Source: Candidatus Zixiibacteriota bacterium
GTDB lineage: Bacteria > Zixibacteria > MSB-5A5 > GN15 > FEB-12
Direction of reading: 5' to 3'
Length of the DNA: 17,516 nt
NCBI GenBank assembly: GCA_018816665.1
Contig: JAHIVM010000425.1
Span: forward strand, 1 to 17,516
Below, in pieces: positions 6,412 through 13,508 of this stretch. Both the position numbers and the translations under genes were made by a program. The first letter of the stretch is position 1; every line of letters starts with the position of its first letter. The notes beneath the pieces were generated by a model, which was not told where the DNA came from, did no database searches, and saw only the letters and a list, made by a program, of their open reading frames with translations.

Positions 6412-7806
6412 ATGAACAAATCAAAACTCACTATCGCATTGTTGGTGTGTCTGTTGGGGCTGCTGCCCGCCTGCACCGAGGACGGCAACCGCGGTCCGAT
6501 AGACCCCACCTATTTCGAACCCATCGTAATCGCGCTGGGTGAAACACAGCATCTTCACTGGCTTGATGTCGACGTAACCTTTGCCAATGTCCCGTTTGAC
6601 ACCCGCTGTCCTATCGGCGCCTTGTGTGTGTGGCCCGGGATGGCTGAGGTGGTCCTGGAGATTAACGACACCGTCCAGGTCACCCTGCCCAAATACGGAG
6701 ATTTCGGGGCCACTCCCCCATCCCCCAATCCGGCGGAGGTCATCCATGCCGCTGGTCTGGAAATCTGGGTGCAGTCACTCGATCCCTACCCAAGCATCAC
6801 CAAGCGCGGGGAAATCGAGTACTCGGCAACCATTTCCATTCGTCCATCGCCCGCAGGAACCGAACCGGTCCCGGAGGTGATCATTACCGATGATCCCGGC
6901 CCCCTGCTTGAGATTTCGGGGGCGGTGCTCGACAGCCTGTCAATAATCGGAGATACGCTGACTTTCAACGCCCAGTACTCCGGCGGTTGCGTAAATCACT
7001 ACTTCCTGCTCTATATGAGCCCGGCGTACATTGCTCAGTCCACTCCCGCCCAGGTGGATCTCTACCTGAAACACACCTCGGCGGAGGACCCCTGCGACGC
7101 TCTTATCACACAAACCGTGCATTTCGACATTTCGCCGATCAAGCAATACTACCAACAGCTTTACGGCCATATCGGAGACATTCGACTGGTGCTGCACCAC
7201 CCCAAAAGCAGCGTTACGTCAAGCATCATTTACTACGGGATGGACTATGGGCCACCGCCGGTAATTCCGCTTGGCATCGACAATTACTGGATATACGAAG
7301 ACACAATCTACATTCCGGCGCTGGACAGCATCATCGTGTCGACCGACAGCGTGGTGGTCACGGAAATGGTCGATGACACCGACGTGGGAAGCTGGTACGT
7401 TCTGAGTCACCACTGGTTTGGCATTGAAAACGAAATGGCCTTAGTTGTCGACACTGTGTATACGCACCAGTCAGGCGACATGGCAGACTATGCCGAACCG
7501 GAATTCATCCCGGCGGCAGACACGGCAATTCATTTTTCTACCATACTGCAAGGAGATTTGCTTTACGAACGGACGGTCAGGATACTGCCCACCCCGTTTG
7601 CCGTACCGGCCGGGAATTTCGCGGGCGTGTGGGAGTACTCGACCGAAAACGTCGCAGAAGTATATTGGCGAGTTCTGCTAATGCCCGGAGTCGGGTTCAT
7701 TTATGGAGAAGAGTCCCTGCTGCTCAGCCCGCCGCTGGGTACGGGCAGACACGTATCGATTCTTCTTCGAGCCTCGTACCCGGTCCCTGTATATCTACCG
7801 GACTGA
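6412..7806 (+). CDS. multi-domain lipoprotein of unknown function
   Basis: The 464-residue product has a short basic start, a hydrophobic core and a lipobox LPAC, with Cys21 as the likely lipidated residue; Thr at +2 is compatible with outer-membrane sorting in diderms. Three segments can be seen. Residues about 45-145 carry RCPIGALCVWPGMAEV (Cys66, Cys72), a Cys/Trp pattern that recurs in small bacterial lipoproteins. Residues about 165-280 hold a GGCxxH (Cys193, His196) and a DPCDAL (Cys228) block. Residues about 285-464 are beta-rich, with NYWIYED near their start and VPAGNFAGVWEY followed by LMPGVGFI near their end. No catalytic motif is evident. The ATG at 6412 was chosen because it begins the signal peptide and follows GAGGGAG. 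It is the only plus-strand gene, divergent from yajC and convergent with the Ni-SOD. Substrate or binding role unknown. Confidence 0.85.
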   Translation: MNKSKLTIALLVCLLGLLPACTEDGNRGPIDPTYFEPIVIALGETQHLHWLDVDVTFANVPFDTRCPIGALCVWPGMAEVVLEINDTVQVTLPKYGDFGATPPSPNPAEVIHAAGLEIWVQSLDPYPSITKRGEIEYSATISIRPSPAGTEPVPEVIITDDPGPLLEISGAVLDSLSIIGDTLTFNAQYSGGCVNHYFLLYMSPAYIAQSTPAQVDLYLKHTSAEDPCDALITQTVHFDISPIKQYYQQLYGHIGDIRLVLHHPKSSVTSSIIYYGMDYGPPPVIPLGIDNYWIYEDTIYIPALDSIIVSTDSVVVTEMVDDTDVGSWYVLSHHWFGIENEMALVVDTVYTHQSGDMADYAEPEFIPAADTAIHFSTILQGDLLYERTVRILPTPFAVPAGNFAGVWEYSTENVAEVYWRVLLMPGVGFIYGEESLLLSPPLGTGRHVSILLRASYPVPVYLPD

Positions 7807-7815
7807 AAAACAAAA

Positions 7816-7843
7816 GGCTCCCGAGGTACAAACCCCGGGAGTC
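7816..7843. terminator. bidirectional intrinsic terminator between convergent genes
   Basis: GGCTCCCGAGG (7816-7826) and CCCCGGGAGTC (7833-7843) form an 11-position stem with one mismatch and one wobble around a 6-base loop. T-rich tails exist on both sides: TCTTTCTATT for the plus-strand lipoprotein gene and CCTTTTGTTTTTC for the minus-strand Ni-SOD gene. Confidence 0.75.
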
Positions 7844-7875
7844 TTTCTATTGGCATCGAATAAGAAACAAGGATC

Positions 7876-8361
7876 TTAGTGCTGATGGCCGTCGGCGCCC
7901 AGGTAGGCGGCCCGGAATTCCTTCAGCAACTCGGCGAGTTTGGCGGTATTGGCCAGATCAGCGGTCTGTTTGCACTTCATGGCCGAAACCATCATCTTCT
8001 GCAGCAGGGTCGTTTTCAGGACATACTCTTCATACGCTTTGCCGTCCGACGGCACCGCCGGTTTGATACGTTGTGACAGGAAGTACTGAGTCACAATGTC
8101 CATGAATTCGTTCGCGTGATCTTCTTTATTCATCACCCACCGGACGAGCTGATTGTAGTTTTTGTCACCGGCGGCCGACAGCTCGTTGATCTGGTTGATC
8201 GATTTCTCGATAGTCGTGATATGTTCGGCCATCAGGTTGAGCCGCAATTCATCGTCGTAAATACCGCACGGAATCTGGCAATGGGCTTTGAGCTGCGGGC
8301 CGGAGGCCATCATCAGCACCAGAACCATCAGGGCGCCCAGAAGTAAACTTCGTGATTTCAT
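7876..8361 (-). CDS. sodN: nickel superoxide dismutase with N-terminal Sec signal peptide
   Basis: Ni-SOD converts superoxide to oxygen and hydrogen peroxide. The diagnostic nickel hook HCQIPCGIYDDEL starts at residue 27: His1, Cys2, Pro5, Cys6, Gly7 and Tyr9 of the mature numbering are all present, with Gln at position 3 where Streptomyces has Asp. Residues 1-26 form a signal peptide (MKSRS, hydrophobic core, GPQLKA), with a cut after Ala26 leaving His as the first residue, which the metal site requires. The rest shows the helical-bundle family segment QLVRWVMNKEDHANE. The mature part is about 135 residues, slightly longer than known examples. No sodX-type processing peptidase gene lies in the window. 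The likely location is extracytoplasmic. GGGAG lies upstream of the ATG. Confidence 0.93.
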   Translation of the reverse strand: MKSRSLLLGALMVLVLMMASGPQLKAHCQIPCGIYDDELRLNLMAEHITTIEKSINQINELSAAGDKNYNQLVRWVMNKEDHANEFMDIVTQYFLSQRIKPAVPSDGKAYEEYVLKTTLLQKMMVSAMKCKQTADLANTAKLAELLKEFRAAYLGADGHQH

Positions 8362-8471
8362 CTCTTTCTCCCGCTTTTTCGGTCACATAGATGCACCATT
8401 TGCTATATGAACCGGCTTGAGGCAGGCTTTGTTCACGGAAAGGTCCACTTTTGGAGAAAATTGCACGGGCG
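8362..8471 (-). other. upstream region of the Ni-SOD gene
   Basis: This stretch between the gerW-side hairpin and the Ni-SOD start must hold the Ni-SOD promoter if the hairpin terminates transcription. CATATAGC-like and CATCTATG-like -10 words are present, but no good -35 pairs with them, and I found no clear palindrome of the Nur/Fur type. Confidence 0.3.
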
Positions 8472-8512
8472 ACAGCATCGGCCGCCGGGAGCGTCCCCGG
8501 CGACCGTGCTGT
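8472..8512 (-). terminator. long hairpin after the gerW-like gene, probable terminator
   Basis: A 41-base structure has paired arms ACAGCA/TGCTGT, CGG/CCG and CGCCGGG/CCCGGCG around a 6-base loop, with one bulged base and one wobble. On the minus strand it starts 25 bases after the stop codon and is followed within about 10 bases by AATTTTCTCC. A competing pairing (GCACGG with CCGTGC nearer the T-tract) is also possible. Confidence 0.55.
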
Positions 8513-8536
8513 GCGATGTCTTTGGGAAGGAAAGGC

Positions 8537-8986
8537 CTAGTAGTCGGCCGGGGGTTCGGTGTCCGATGAACTCTCGGCGGACGTGTCGTTCGATGCTTTG
8601 GAGCCGCCGGACTTGCCCTCGCCCTTGTCGGACGCAAACTTGTCCTTGAGCTTGGACACTTTTTTGGCCAGATCCGGGATAGTGTCAATCAGCCCTTCCC
8701 AGGAGCCTTTTTTGGCCGGCAACACTTTAAAACCGTCCTTGTCGATGATGATAAAGGCCGACGGTTCGATCTTTGCGCCACCGCCGCCGCCACCGCCGAA
8801 GCCGGTGCCGGTCTTTTCGGCCTCACCCTGGCCGCCGCCGGCGCCAAAGCCGACTGAAATCTTTACGACCGGAATCACAGTCCGGTCACCGATCGTTATC
8901 GGTTTCCCGATAATCGCTTCCGAGCGGGCCATCTCCTTGAGTTCGCCGACCACGCCCTTCAGAATTTCAACTACGTTGTTGGTCAT
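8537..8986 (-). CDS. ytfJ: GerW/YtfJ family protein
   Basis: The 149-residue product matches the YtfJ/GerW family: N-terminal helix with VVEILKGVVGELKEMA, the block IIGKPITIGDRTVIPVVKISVGFG, a Gly-rich stretch (seven consecutive Gly) and the strand AFIIIDKDGFKVLP. The C-terminal 50 residues are low-complexity and charged, rich in Lys, Ser, Asp and Glu, probably disordered. In Bacillus the protein is needed for spore germination, but homologues are known from bacteria not thought to make spores, and its biochemical role is unclear. AGGAG lies six bases before the ATG, inside the end of the DUF2953 gene, with which it overlaps by 20 bases. That pairing mirrors ytfI-ytfJ. Confidence 0.85.
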   Translation of the reverse strand: MTNNVVEILKGVVGELKEMARSEAIIGKPITIGDRTVIPVVKISVGFGAGGGQGEAEKTGTGFGGGGGGGAKIEPSAFIIIDKDGFKVLPAKKGSWEGLIDTIPDLAKKVSKLKDKFASDKGEGKSGGSKASNDTSAESSSDTEPPADY

Positions 8987-9707
8987 CCTGGACTCCTTCT
9001 TTCTCTCCTATCGCCACTTTGACTATTTTTCTTACCGGCAGCCGCCAGATCAGGGCGACTGTTTGCCCCACCAGTCGATACACCGGCAACGCCACGGCCA
9101 ATCGAACCGCGCCGGAAAACGACGGGCCGGTCCAGTCGGGCGTGAAGTGAATCCGGCTCATGACCGCCGGAACCGCTCCCATGGCCGCCTGGTAGTAGCC
9201 GAAGGCCTGGCCGGTGAGATCCGGGGAATCAAACCCCGCCTCGATATCCCCCTCGGCCTGTTCAACAATCATGCCGCCCAACAGCCCGATGAAATACTTC
9301 CACAGCGCTTTTGAACAGGCCGGCACCAGACGGATAATCTCGGCCGGTGAGCGGCGACGTTTCCGCCTGATCTTTTTCGTTTTCGCGGGCTCTGCAGGTT
9401 TTGCAGCTTTGGCAGCTTCCGCCTGGGACAGCACCTCAGCCTTTTGGGCGGTTGTTTTCTCTAGAACGGCTGCCTTGGCAGGCTCTTTTTCGTCTTTGTC
9501 GCCCAGAGCAAATTCGCGGGTTTTCCATCCAAATACGCGCAAAACGCCGGTTTTGCGGACAAAATCCAGTTCCGGACCGCTCCGACCGAGACCGACAAAT
9601 AGCAGCCGACGGTCGCCGGAGATTTCCAGCCGCATCCGTATGCGCAGCATCAGAACCGCAAACACGAGGACACAGAGGAGGGCGAATATGATGAAAAGCG
9701 CTGTCAT
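8967..9707 (-). CDS. DUF2953 (YtfI-like) membrane-anchored protein
   Basis: The 246-residue product starts with one membrane segment (LFIIFALLCVLVFAVLML), followed by a beta-rich stretch, a low-complexity Ala/Lys/Glu linker (about residues 75-110), a very basic patch KKIRRKRRRS, and a C-terminal region with GDIEAGFDSPDLTGQAFGYYQAA and FTPDWTGPSFSGAVRLA, blocks that resemble DUF2953 proteins. Function is unknown in the family. The stop overlaps the gerW-like start by 20 bases, so expression is likely coupled. The ATG at 9707 has no Shine-Dalgarno but a perfect TATAAT ends ten bases before it, suggesting a leaderless start. The family call rests on those blocks and on the neighbour, so it is moderately sure. 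Confidence 0.75.
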   Translation of the reverse strand: MTALFIIFALLCVLVFAVLMLRIRMRLEISGDRRLLFVGLGRSGPELDFVRKTGVLRVFGWKTREFALGDKDEKEPAKAAVLEKTTAQKAEVLSQAEAAKAAKPAEPAKTKKIRRKRRRSPAEIIRLVPACSKALWKYFIGLLGGMIVEQAEGDIEAGFDSPDLTGQAFGYYQAAMGAVPAVMSRIHFTPDWTGPSFSGAVRLAVALPVYRLVGQTVALIWRLPVRKIVKVAIGEKEGVQDDQQRS

Positions 9708-9717
9708 GACTTACTGT

Positions 9718-9723
9718 ATTATA
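9718..9723 (-). promoter_or_regulatory. candidate -10 box for the DUF2953-ytfJ unit
   Basis: A perfect TATAAT on the minus strand ends ten bases before the ATG at 9707. I see no good -35 at the expected distance. If real, the transcript would have a leader of only about three bases. Confidence 0.35.
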
Positions 9724-9750
9724 CTTATCGGCAGGTAGCCGGGTTACTTG

Positions 9751-9796
9751 TTTTTGATAGGGGGCAAAAAGCCCGATCCAAAAGACGGCAAACCGT
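9751..9796 (-). terminator. possible weak terminator after nth
   Basis: On the minus strand two small hairpins follow the nth stop: ACGG-TTTG-CCGT followed by CTTTT (9785-9796), and GGGC-TTTTT-GCCC (9762-9774), which can be extended by imperfect pairing out to 9751-9783. Neither is a textbook terminator. Confidence 0.3.
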
Positions 9797-9817
9797 GTCC
9801 CGGGCACTGCGGACTTA

Positions 9818-10480
9818 TCAGTCTGTCACCGACGGGCAGTGTTCGGCCAGGGGACATTGGGCGCATTTGGGACGTCGCGCGATACATACCGCCCGGCCGT
9901 GATCGATCACCATGTGCGTGAAGCCAATCCAGTCGTCCCGCGGAATGATCTTCATCAGGTCGCGCTCGATTTTCACGGCATCTTTCTCCGCAGTCAACTT
10001 CAGTAACCGGCTGATCCGGGTGACATGCGTATCAACCACTATCCCCTCGGCCAGGCCAAACCCCGCCCCCAGAATCACCGATCCCGTCTTGCGCCCCACC
10101 CCGGCCAGCTTTACCAGTTCGTCGAGGGTGCGCGGCATGTCACCGTCGTACTTCTCAACCAACTGCTGCGCCGACTTCTTGATAGACTTCGCCTTGTTGG
10201 CATAAAACCCGGTGGTATACACCGCCTTTTCCAACTCGGTGATATCCGCCTCGGCGAAAGCATACACATCGGGATACTTGCGAAACAACTCCGGCGTGAC
10301 GGCATTCACGCGCTCATCGGTGCACTGGGCCGACAGGATAGTCGCTACCATCAATTGATGAACGTTGTTGAAATCAAGTGAGCAGCGAGAGTCCGGGTAG
10401 GTCTCTCGCAGGAGGCTGACTATCGTTTGTGCCCGGGTTGATTTGTTGGCCAGCGATTCTCTCGGCATACGGCTACTCAT
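9818..10480 (-). CDS. nth: endonuclease III (DNA glycosylase/AP lyase)
   Basis: Nth removes oxidised pyrimidines and cleaves the abasic site in base-excision repair. The helix-hairpin-helix is LAGVGRKTGSVIL, containing the catalytic Lys of the GVGRKT segment; the catalytic Asp is in VVDTHVTRISRLL; the C-terminus has the full [4Fe-4S] pattern Cys-x6-Cys-x2-Cys-x5-Cys. At about 220 residues it is of usual length. The frame is open to 10498; ATG at 10478-10480 overlaps the prmC stop by eight bases and is my choice, with ATG at 10466-10468 as the main alternative. No start has a strong ribosome binding site, so coupling to prmC translation is likely. It is last in the DUF1385-prfA-prmC operon. 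Confidence 0.93.
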   Translation of the reverse strand: MSSRMPRESLANKSTRAQTIVSLLRETYPDSRCSLDFNNVHQLMVATILSAQCTDERVNAVTPELFRKYPDVYAFAEADITELEKAVYTTGFYANKAKSIKKSAQQLVEKYDGDMPRTLDELVKLAGVGRKTGSVILGAGFGLAEGIVVDTHVTRISRLLKLTAEKDAVKIERDLMKIIPRDDWIGFTHMVIDHGRAVCIARRPKCAQCPLAEHCPSVTD

Positions 10481-11336
10481 CGCAGGACAGGACCACAATG
10501 CGGTCGATGTCGTTCAGGTCTTTGATGCACAACAGCGAACGATAGCGCTCATCGTTTTCGGTGATAGTCGCGATGTCATCGGATTGCCCCAGCCCGATTT
10601 CAAACATCAGCCGTCCCCCCGGCGCCAGAAAGTCCGGTGCGCCGGCGATCAGCGCGCGCACCGCCGTGAGACCGTCATCGCCGGAGGTCATGGCGATTTT
10701 GGGATCGGCCTTGACCTCAGGCGGGAGATCATCGTAGTCAACCTCGCGAATGTATGGCGGGTTGGACAGAACGAGGTCAAACTTTTCATCGGGTCTCACC
10801 GCCGAAAAAAAGTCCGAGTGCCGGAATTCAAGGCGATCCGCCACGCCCAGATCGGCCGCGTTGCGCCGGGCAACCGCGATGGCATCCTCGGAGATATCAA
10901 GCGACACCACCGATGCCGCCGCACATTCGGCGGCTACTGTGACCGAAATCACCCCCGACCCAACACCAACATCCAGAATCCGGGGCTGTTCCAATTCTCG
11001 CGAGGCGATAATCCGTAACGCGGCCTCGCATAATCCCTCGGTTTCGGGCGTGGGTGCCATGACGGCGGGCGTCACATAGAACTTGCGGCCATAAAACCAG
11101 GCTTCTTCCAGAATAAACTGCAGCGGCTCCCTGGTGATTCGTCGGGCGACGATGGTCTCGACACGCCCGCGAGCTGTGTTGTCGAGTAACGTCTGGCCGT
11201 GGAGATACAAATTCAGACGGTCGACATCAAGCACGTGGCAGAGAATCCATTCCATTTCTGCTTTGGCGCTCTCTATTCCGACGTGTTCCAGACGCAGGGC
11301 CTGGTTGGCGATGTATTTTGGCAGCGGTTCGCTCAT
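10473..11336 (-). CDS. prmC: peptide chain release factor N5-glutamine methyltransferase
   Basis: PrmC methylates the Gln of the GGQ motif in release factors, which raises termination efficiency. The 287-residue protein has the N-terminal helical recognition domain (about 1-85), then the SAM-dependent methyltransferase domain. The catalytic NPPY (residues 192-195), which binds the Gln side chain, is intact. Two family motifs deviate: PTPETE (residues 95-100) where PRPETE is usual, and DVGVGSG (122-128) where D-GTGSG is usual. It lies one gene after prfA, its substrate's gene, separated by an unknown membrane protein. There is no clear Shine-Dalgarno and only 14 bases between it and the gene before, so coupling is likely. 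Confidence 0.94.
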   Translation of the reverse strand: MSEPLPKYIANQALRLEHVGIESAKAEMEWILCHVLDVDRLNLYLHGQTLLDNTARGRVETIVARRITREPLQFILEEAWFYGRKFYVTPAVMAPTPETEGLCEAALRIIASRELEQPRILDVGVGSGVISVTVAAECAAASVVSLDISEDAIAVARRNAADLGVADRLEFRHSDFFSAVRPDEKFDLVLSNPPYIREVDYDDLPPEVKADPKIAMTSGDDGLTAVRALIAGAPDFLAPGGRLMFEIGLGQSDDIATITENDERYRSLLCIKDLNDIDRIVVLSCDE

Positions 11337-11350
11337 ATTGTGTACTTACG

Positions 11351-12316
11351 TCACGCTCGTGACTTCACCAGTCCGATAACATACAGCAGCGCCACCACGC
11401 CAATCCAGGCATAACAGAAGGCGTAGGTGAATCCCGCGGAAAACTGGATAGAATGCGGAATCAGGTAGATAAACAGCATCACCGCAAACGAGGCCAGGCC
11501 AATCAGGCCCAGTGTGCGCGGCGCGAAAAGATCCCGTCCGATTTTTCCCTGCGTGTAAGTTCTGAATCCGGCCAGGGTGGCAAACAGGAGATACACAAAC
11601 AAGAGTTGGGTTTTGTTATCGGTGGCATCGGTGCCAAACGGCACGCCCTCCCAGAAGCAGTCAAAAGCATAGTAGTTCATTGGAATACCGAAGGGAATCA
11701 TGCCGATGAAGCAGGTCACCATACCCCAGAATAGAAACACCATCATGGGACGGGGATCGGCCTTCGCGACAACGACACGAAACGCATGAACCGTTGCCAT
11801 GGAAATACAGAATACTGTGGCAAAAATGAATACTATATGCAGGATCAGGACCACCAGCGGCACGGTGCCGATGTATTTGAACAAAAACGGCTCCGGCTCC
11901 GGATTGCTATCAGGTTGCACAAACGTCGCCAGCGTGGCGCCCGACAGGTCGACCAGTTCGAAGTAATACCACAGCTTGACACCCCGCTTGCCGGCCGTAA
12001 CATCAACCGCGAACGTGGCCGCATCGCCCTCAGCAGCCGTCACGCGCATATCCGTCGCGGTGTACATCGGCAGGGCCGCCGTGCGATCCTCGGAGGACCG
12101 GAAGCGCATGGCGGAGGCGCCCACGCCGGGTCCCTCGGCTGTCAGGGATATGGTCGCGGTAGAGTCCTCCAGTGCCTTGGGCACCGAGGTCATGCTGAAA
12201 ACGATGTTATTGGTAGTGTGGGTGACGAACTCCGGCTGCCCCTTGGAGTTTGTCTGGGCAACGTAGAGCATGAGGATTGTCAGAACAGTAGCGATGGCTA
12301 CGCGGAGAATCTTCAT
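11351..12316 (-). CDS. uncharacterised membrane protein with extracytoplasmic N-terminal domain
   Basis: I do not recognise this 321-residue protein. It has an N-terminal hydrophobic segment (residues 4-20; signal peptide or first helix), then about 120 residues rich in Ser, Thr, Ala and Val with beta-strand character, reminiscent of an Ig-like or fibronectin-like sandwich, ending in the acidic, Pro-rich PDSNPEPEP. Five likely membrane helices follow at about 150-178, 190-213, 236-252, 267-287 and 296-316. The first four-helix region contains an HIVFIF and ATVHAF with two His, and the loop between helices 2 and 3 has Cys220 and Trp222. Nothing identifies a transporter or enzyme. It is in the prfA-prmC operon, 48 bases after prfA and 14 before prmC. 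Confidence 0.8.
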   Translation of the reverse strand: MKILRVAIATVLTILMLYVAQTNSKGQPEFVTHTTNNIVFSMTSVPKALEDSTATISLTAEGPGVGASAMRFRSSEDRTAALPMYTATDMRVTAAEGDAATFAVDVTAGKRGVKLWYYFELVDLSGATLATFVQPDSNPEPEPFLFKYIGTVPLVVLILHIVFIFATVFCISMATVHAFRVVVAKADPRPMMVFLFWGMVTCFIGMIPFGIPMNYYAFDCFWEGVPFGTDATDNKTQLLFVYLLFATLAGFRTYTQGKIGRDLFAPRTLGLIGLASFAVMLFIYLIPHSIQFSAGFTYAFCYAWIGVVALLYVIGLVKSRA

Positions 12317-12364
12317 CCTGGTTTCGACTCCATTCGAATCACGGCCGGGCGGTTCGGTCTATGC

Positions 12365-13435
12365 CTAGTCGCTGGCCAGTTTCAGACGTTCTTCCTGATC
12401 GTGCTGTTTGAGGGGGTCGATCAATCCTGTCAGATCGCCCGCCATAATTTCGTTGAGACGATAGAGCGTCAGTCCGATGCGATGATCGGTGACGCGGGAC
12501 TGCGGAAAATTGTAAGTGCGGATTTTGGCCGACCGGTCGCCGGAAGACACCATCGACCGTCGCTCCGCCGCCTGTTTTTCCATCTGCTCGGACATGATGC
12601 GGTCGTACAAACGGGCACGCAGAACTTTCATCGCTTTGACTTTGTTTTTGAGCTGCGACTTTTCGTCCTGACACGACACCACCAACCCGGTGGGCTCGTG
12701 CGTGATGCGAACCGCTGAGTCCGTAGTATTCACCGACTGACCGCCGGGTCCTGATGAACGGTAGACATCCACACGGATATCCTGTTCCCTTACCTCGATA
12801 TCGACATCCTCCGCCTCGGGGAACACGGCAACCGATATGGCCGAGGTGTGAATCCGTCCCTGCGACTCCGTGGCCGGGACTCGCTGCACCCGATGGACGC
12901 CCGATTCGTACTTCATGGTACCGTATACGCTGTCACCGGACAGAGAAAACACAACTTCCTTGAATCCGCCCATACCGCTCTCGTTGGTGTTGAGTAATTC
13001 CAGTTTCCACCCCTGGATGTCGGCAAAGCGCTGGTACATGCGGAAGATATCGCCGGCAAACAGCCCGGCTTCATCGCCCCCCGTCCCGGCGCGCACTTCA
13101 ATCACCGCCGCTTTGGCGTCGTTAGGGTCACGCGGCAGCAGAGCCAGTTTGAACTCCTTCTCTGCCTCTTCGAGCTGTGCCTCGTACCCGGCCAGTTCCT
13201 CACGCGCCATGGCGATCAGTTCTTCATCCTCGCCGGCCTTGATAATCTCACGGGCCTCCCGGATACCGAGCGAGATTTTCCGGTAGCGCCGCCCGGCCAC
13301 CAATACATCGGCGACATGACTCCGTTCGCGGTTTAGCTCGACCAGTTTCCCGCGATCGGCCAGGTTGGCCGGATCCACCAGTGACTGATCGAGATCGATG
13401 AGTCTTTTCTCTATTTTTTCTACCAGATGCAGCAT
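12365..13435 (-). CDS. prfA: peptide chain release factor 1
   Basis: RF1 reads UAA and UAG stop codons and triggers peptide release. The 356-residue protein has the codon-reading tripeptide Pro187-Ala188-Thr189 in VPATESQGRIHTSA, the PxT form typical of RF1 and not the SPF form of RF2, and the catalytic GGQ at residues 231-233 in SSGPGGQSVNTTDSAV. Length is normal. The GGQ glutamine is the target of PrmC, coded two genes downstream. The ATG at 13435 gives the usual RF1 N-terminus. A gap of 73 bases separates it from the DUF1385 gene, without a visible terminator. Confidence 0.96.
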   Translation of the reverse strand: MLHLVEKIEKRLIDLDQSLVDPANLADRGKLVELNRERSHVADVLVAGRRYRKISLGIREAREIIKAGEDEELIAMAREELAGYEAQLEEAEKEFKLALLPRDPNDAKAAVIEVRAGTGGDEAGLFAGDIFRMYQRFADIQGWKLELLNTNESGMGGFKEVVFSLSGDSVYGTMKYESGVHRVQRVPATESQGRIHTSAISVAVFPEAEDVDIEVREQDIRVDVYRSSGPGGQSVNTTDSAVRITHEPTGLVVSCQDEKSQLKNKVKAMKVLRARLYDRIMSEQMEKQAAERRSMVSSGDRSAKIRTYNFPQSRVTDHRIGLTLYRLNEIMAGDLTGLIDPLKQHDQEERLKLASD

Positions 13436-13508
13436 ACCAGTCCTGTTTTACATTTCGGTGCAAATTACACGATTCCCCCGTCGGGGGCAATAGATGATGC
13501 CGGAGCAG

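Noticed and set aside
9790..9812. Near-palindrome around GTGTCCCGGGCAC as an operator
   Set aside because: The palindrome is imperfect, lies just after the nth stop without a promoter, and is easily explained by GC-rich composition.
11786..12718. Plus-strand open frame of 310 codons opposite the membrane protein and prfA
   Set aside because: It runs across two minus-strand genes and their junction, and has a His/Arg/Gly-rich composition typical of shadow frames in GC-rich DNA.
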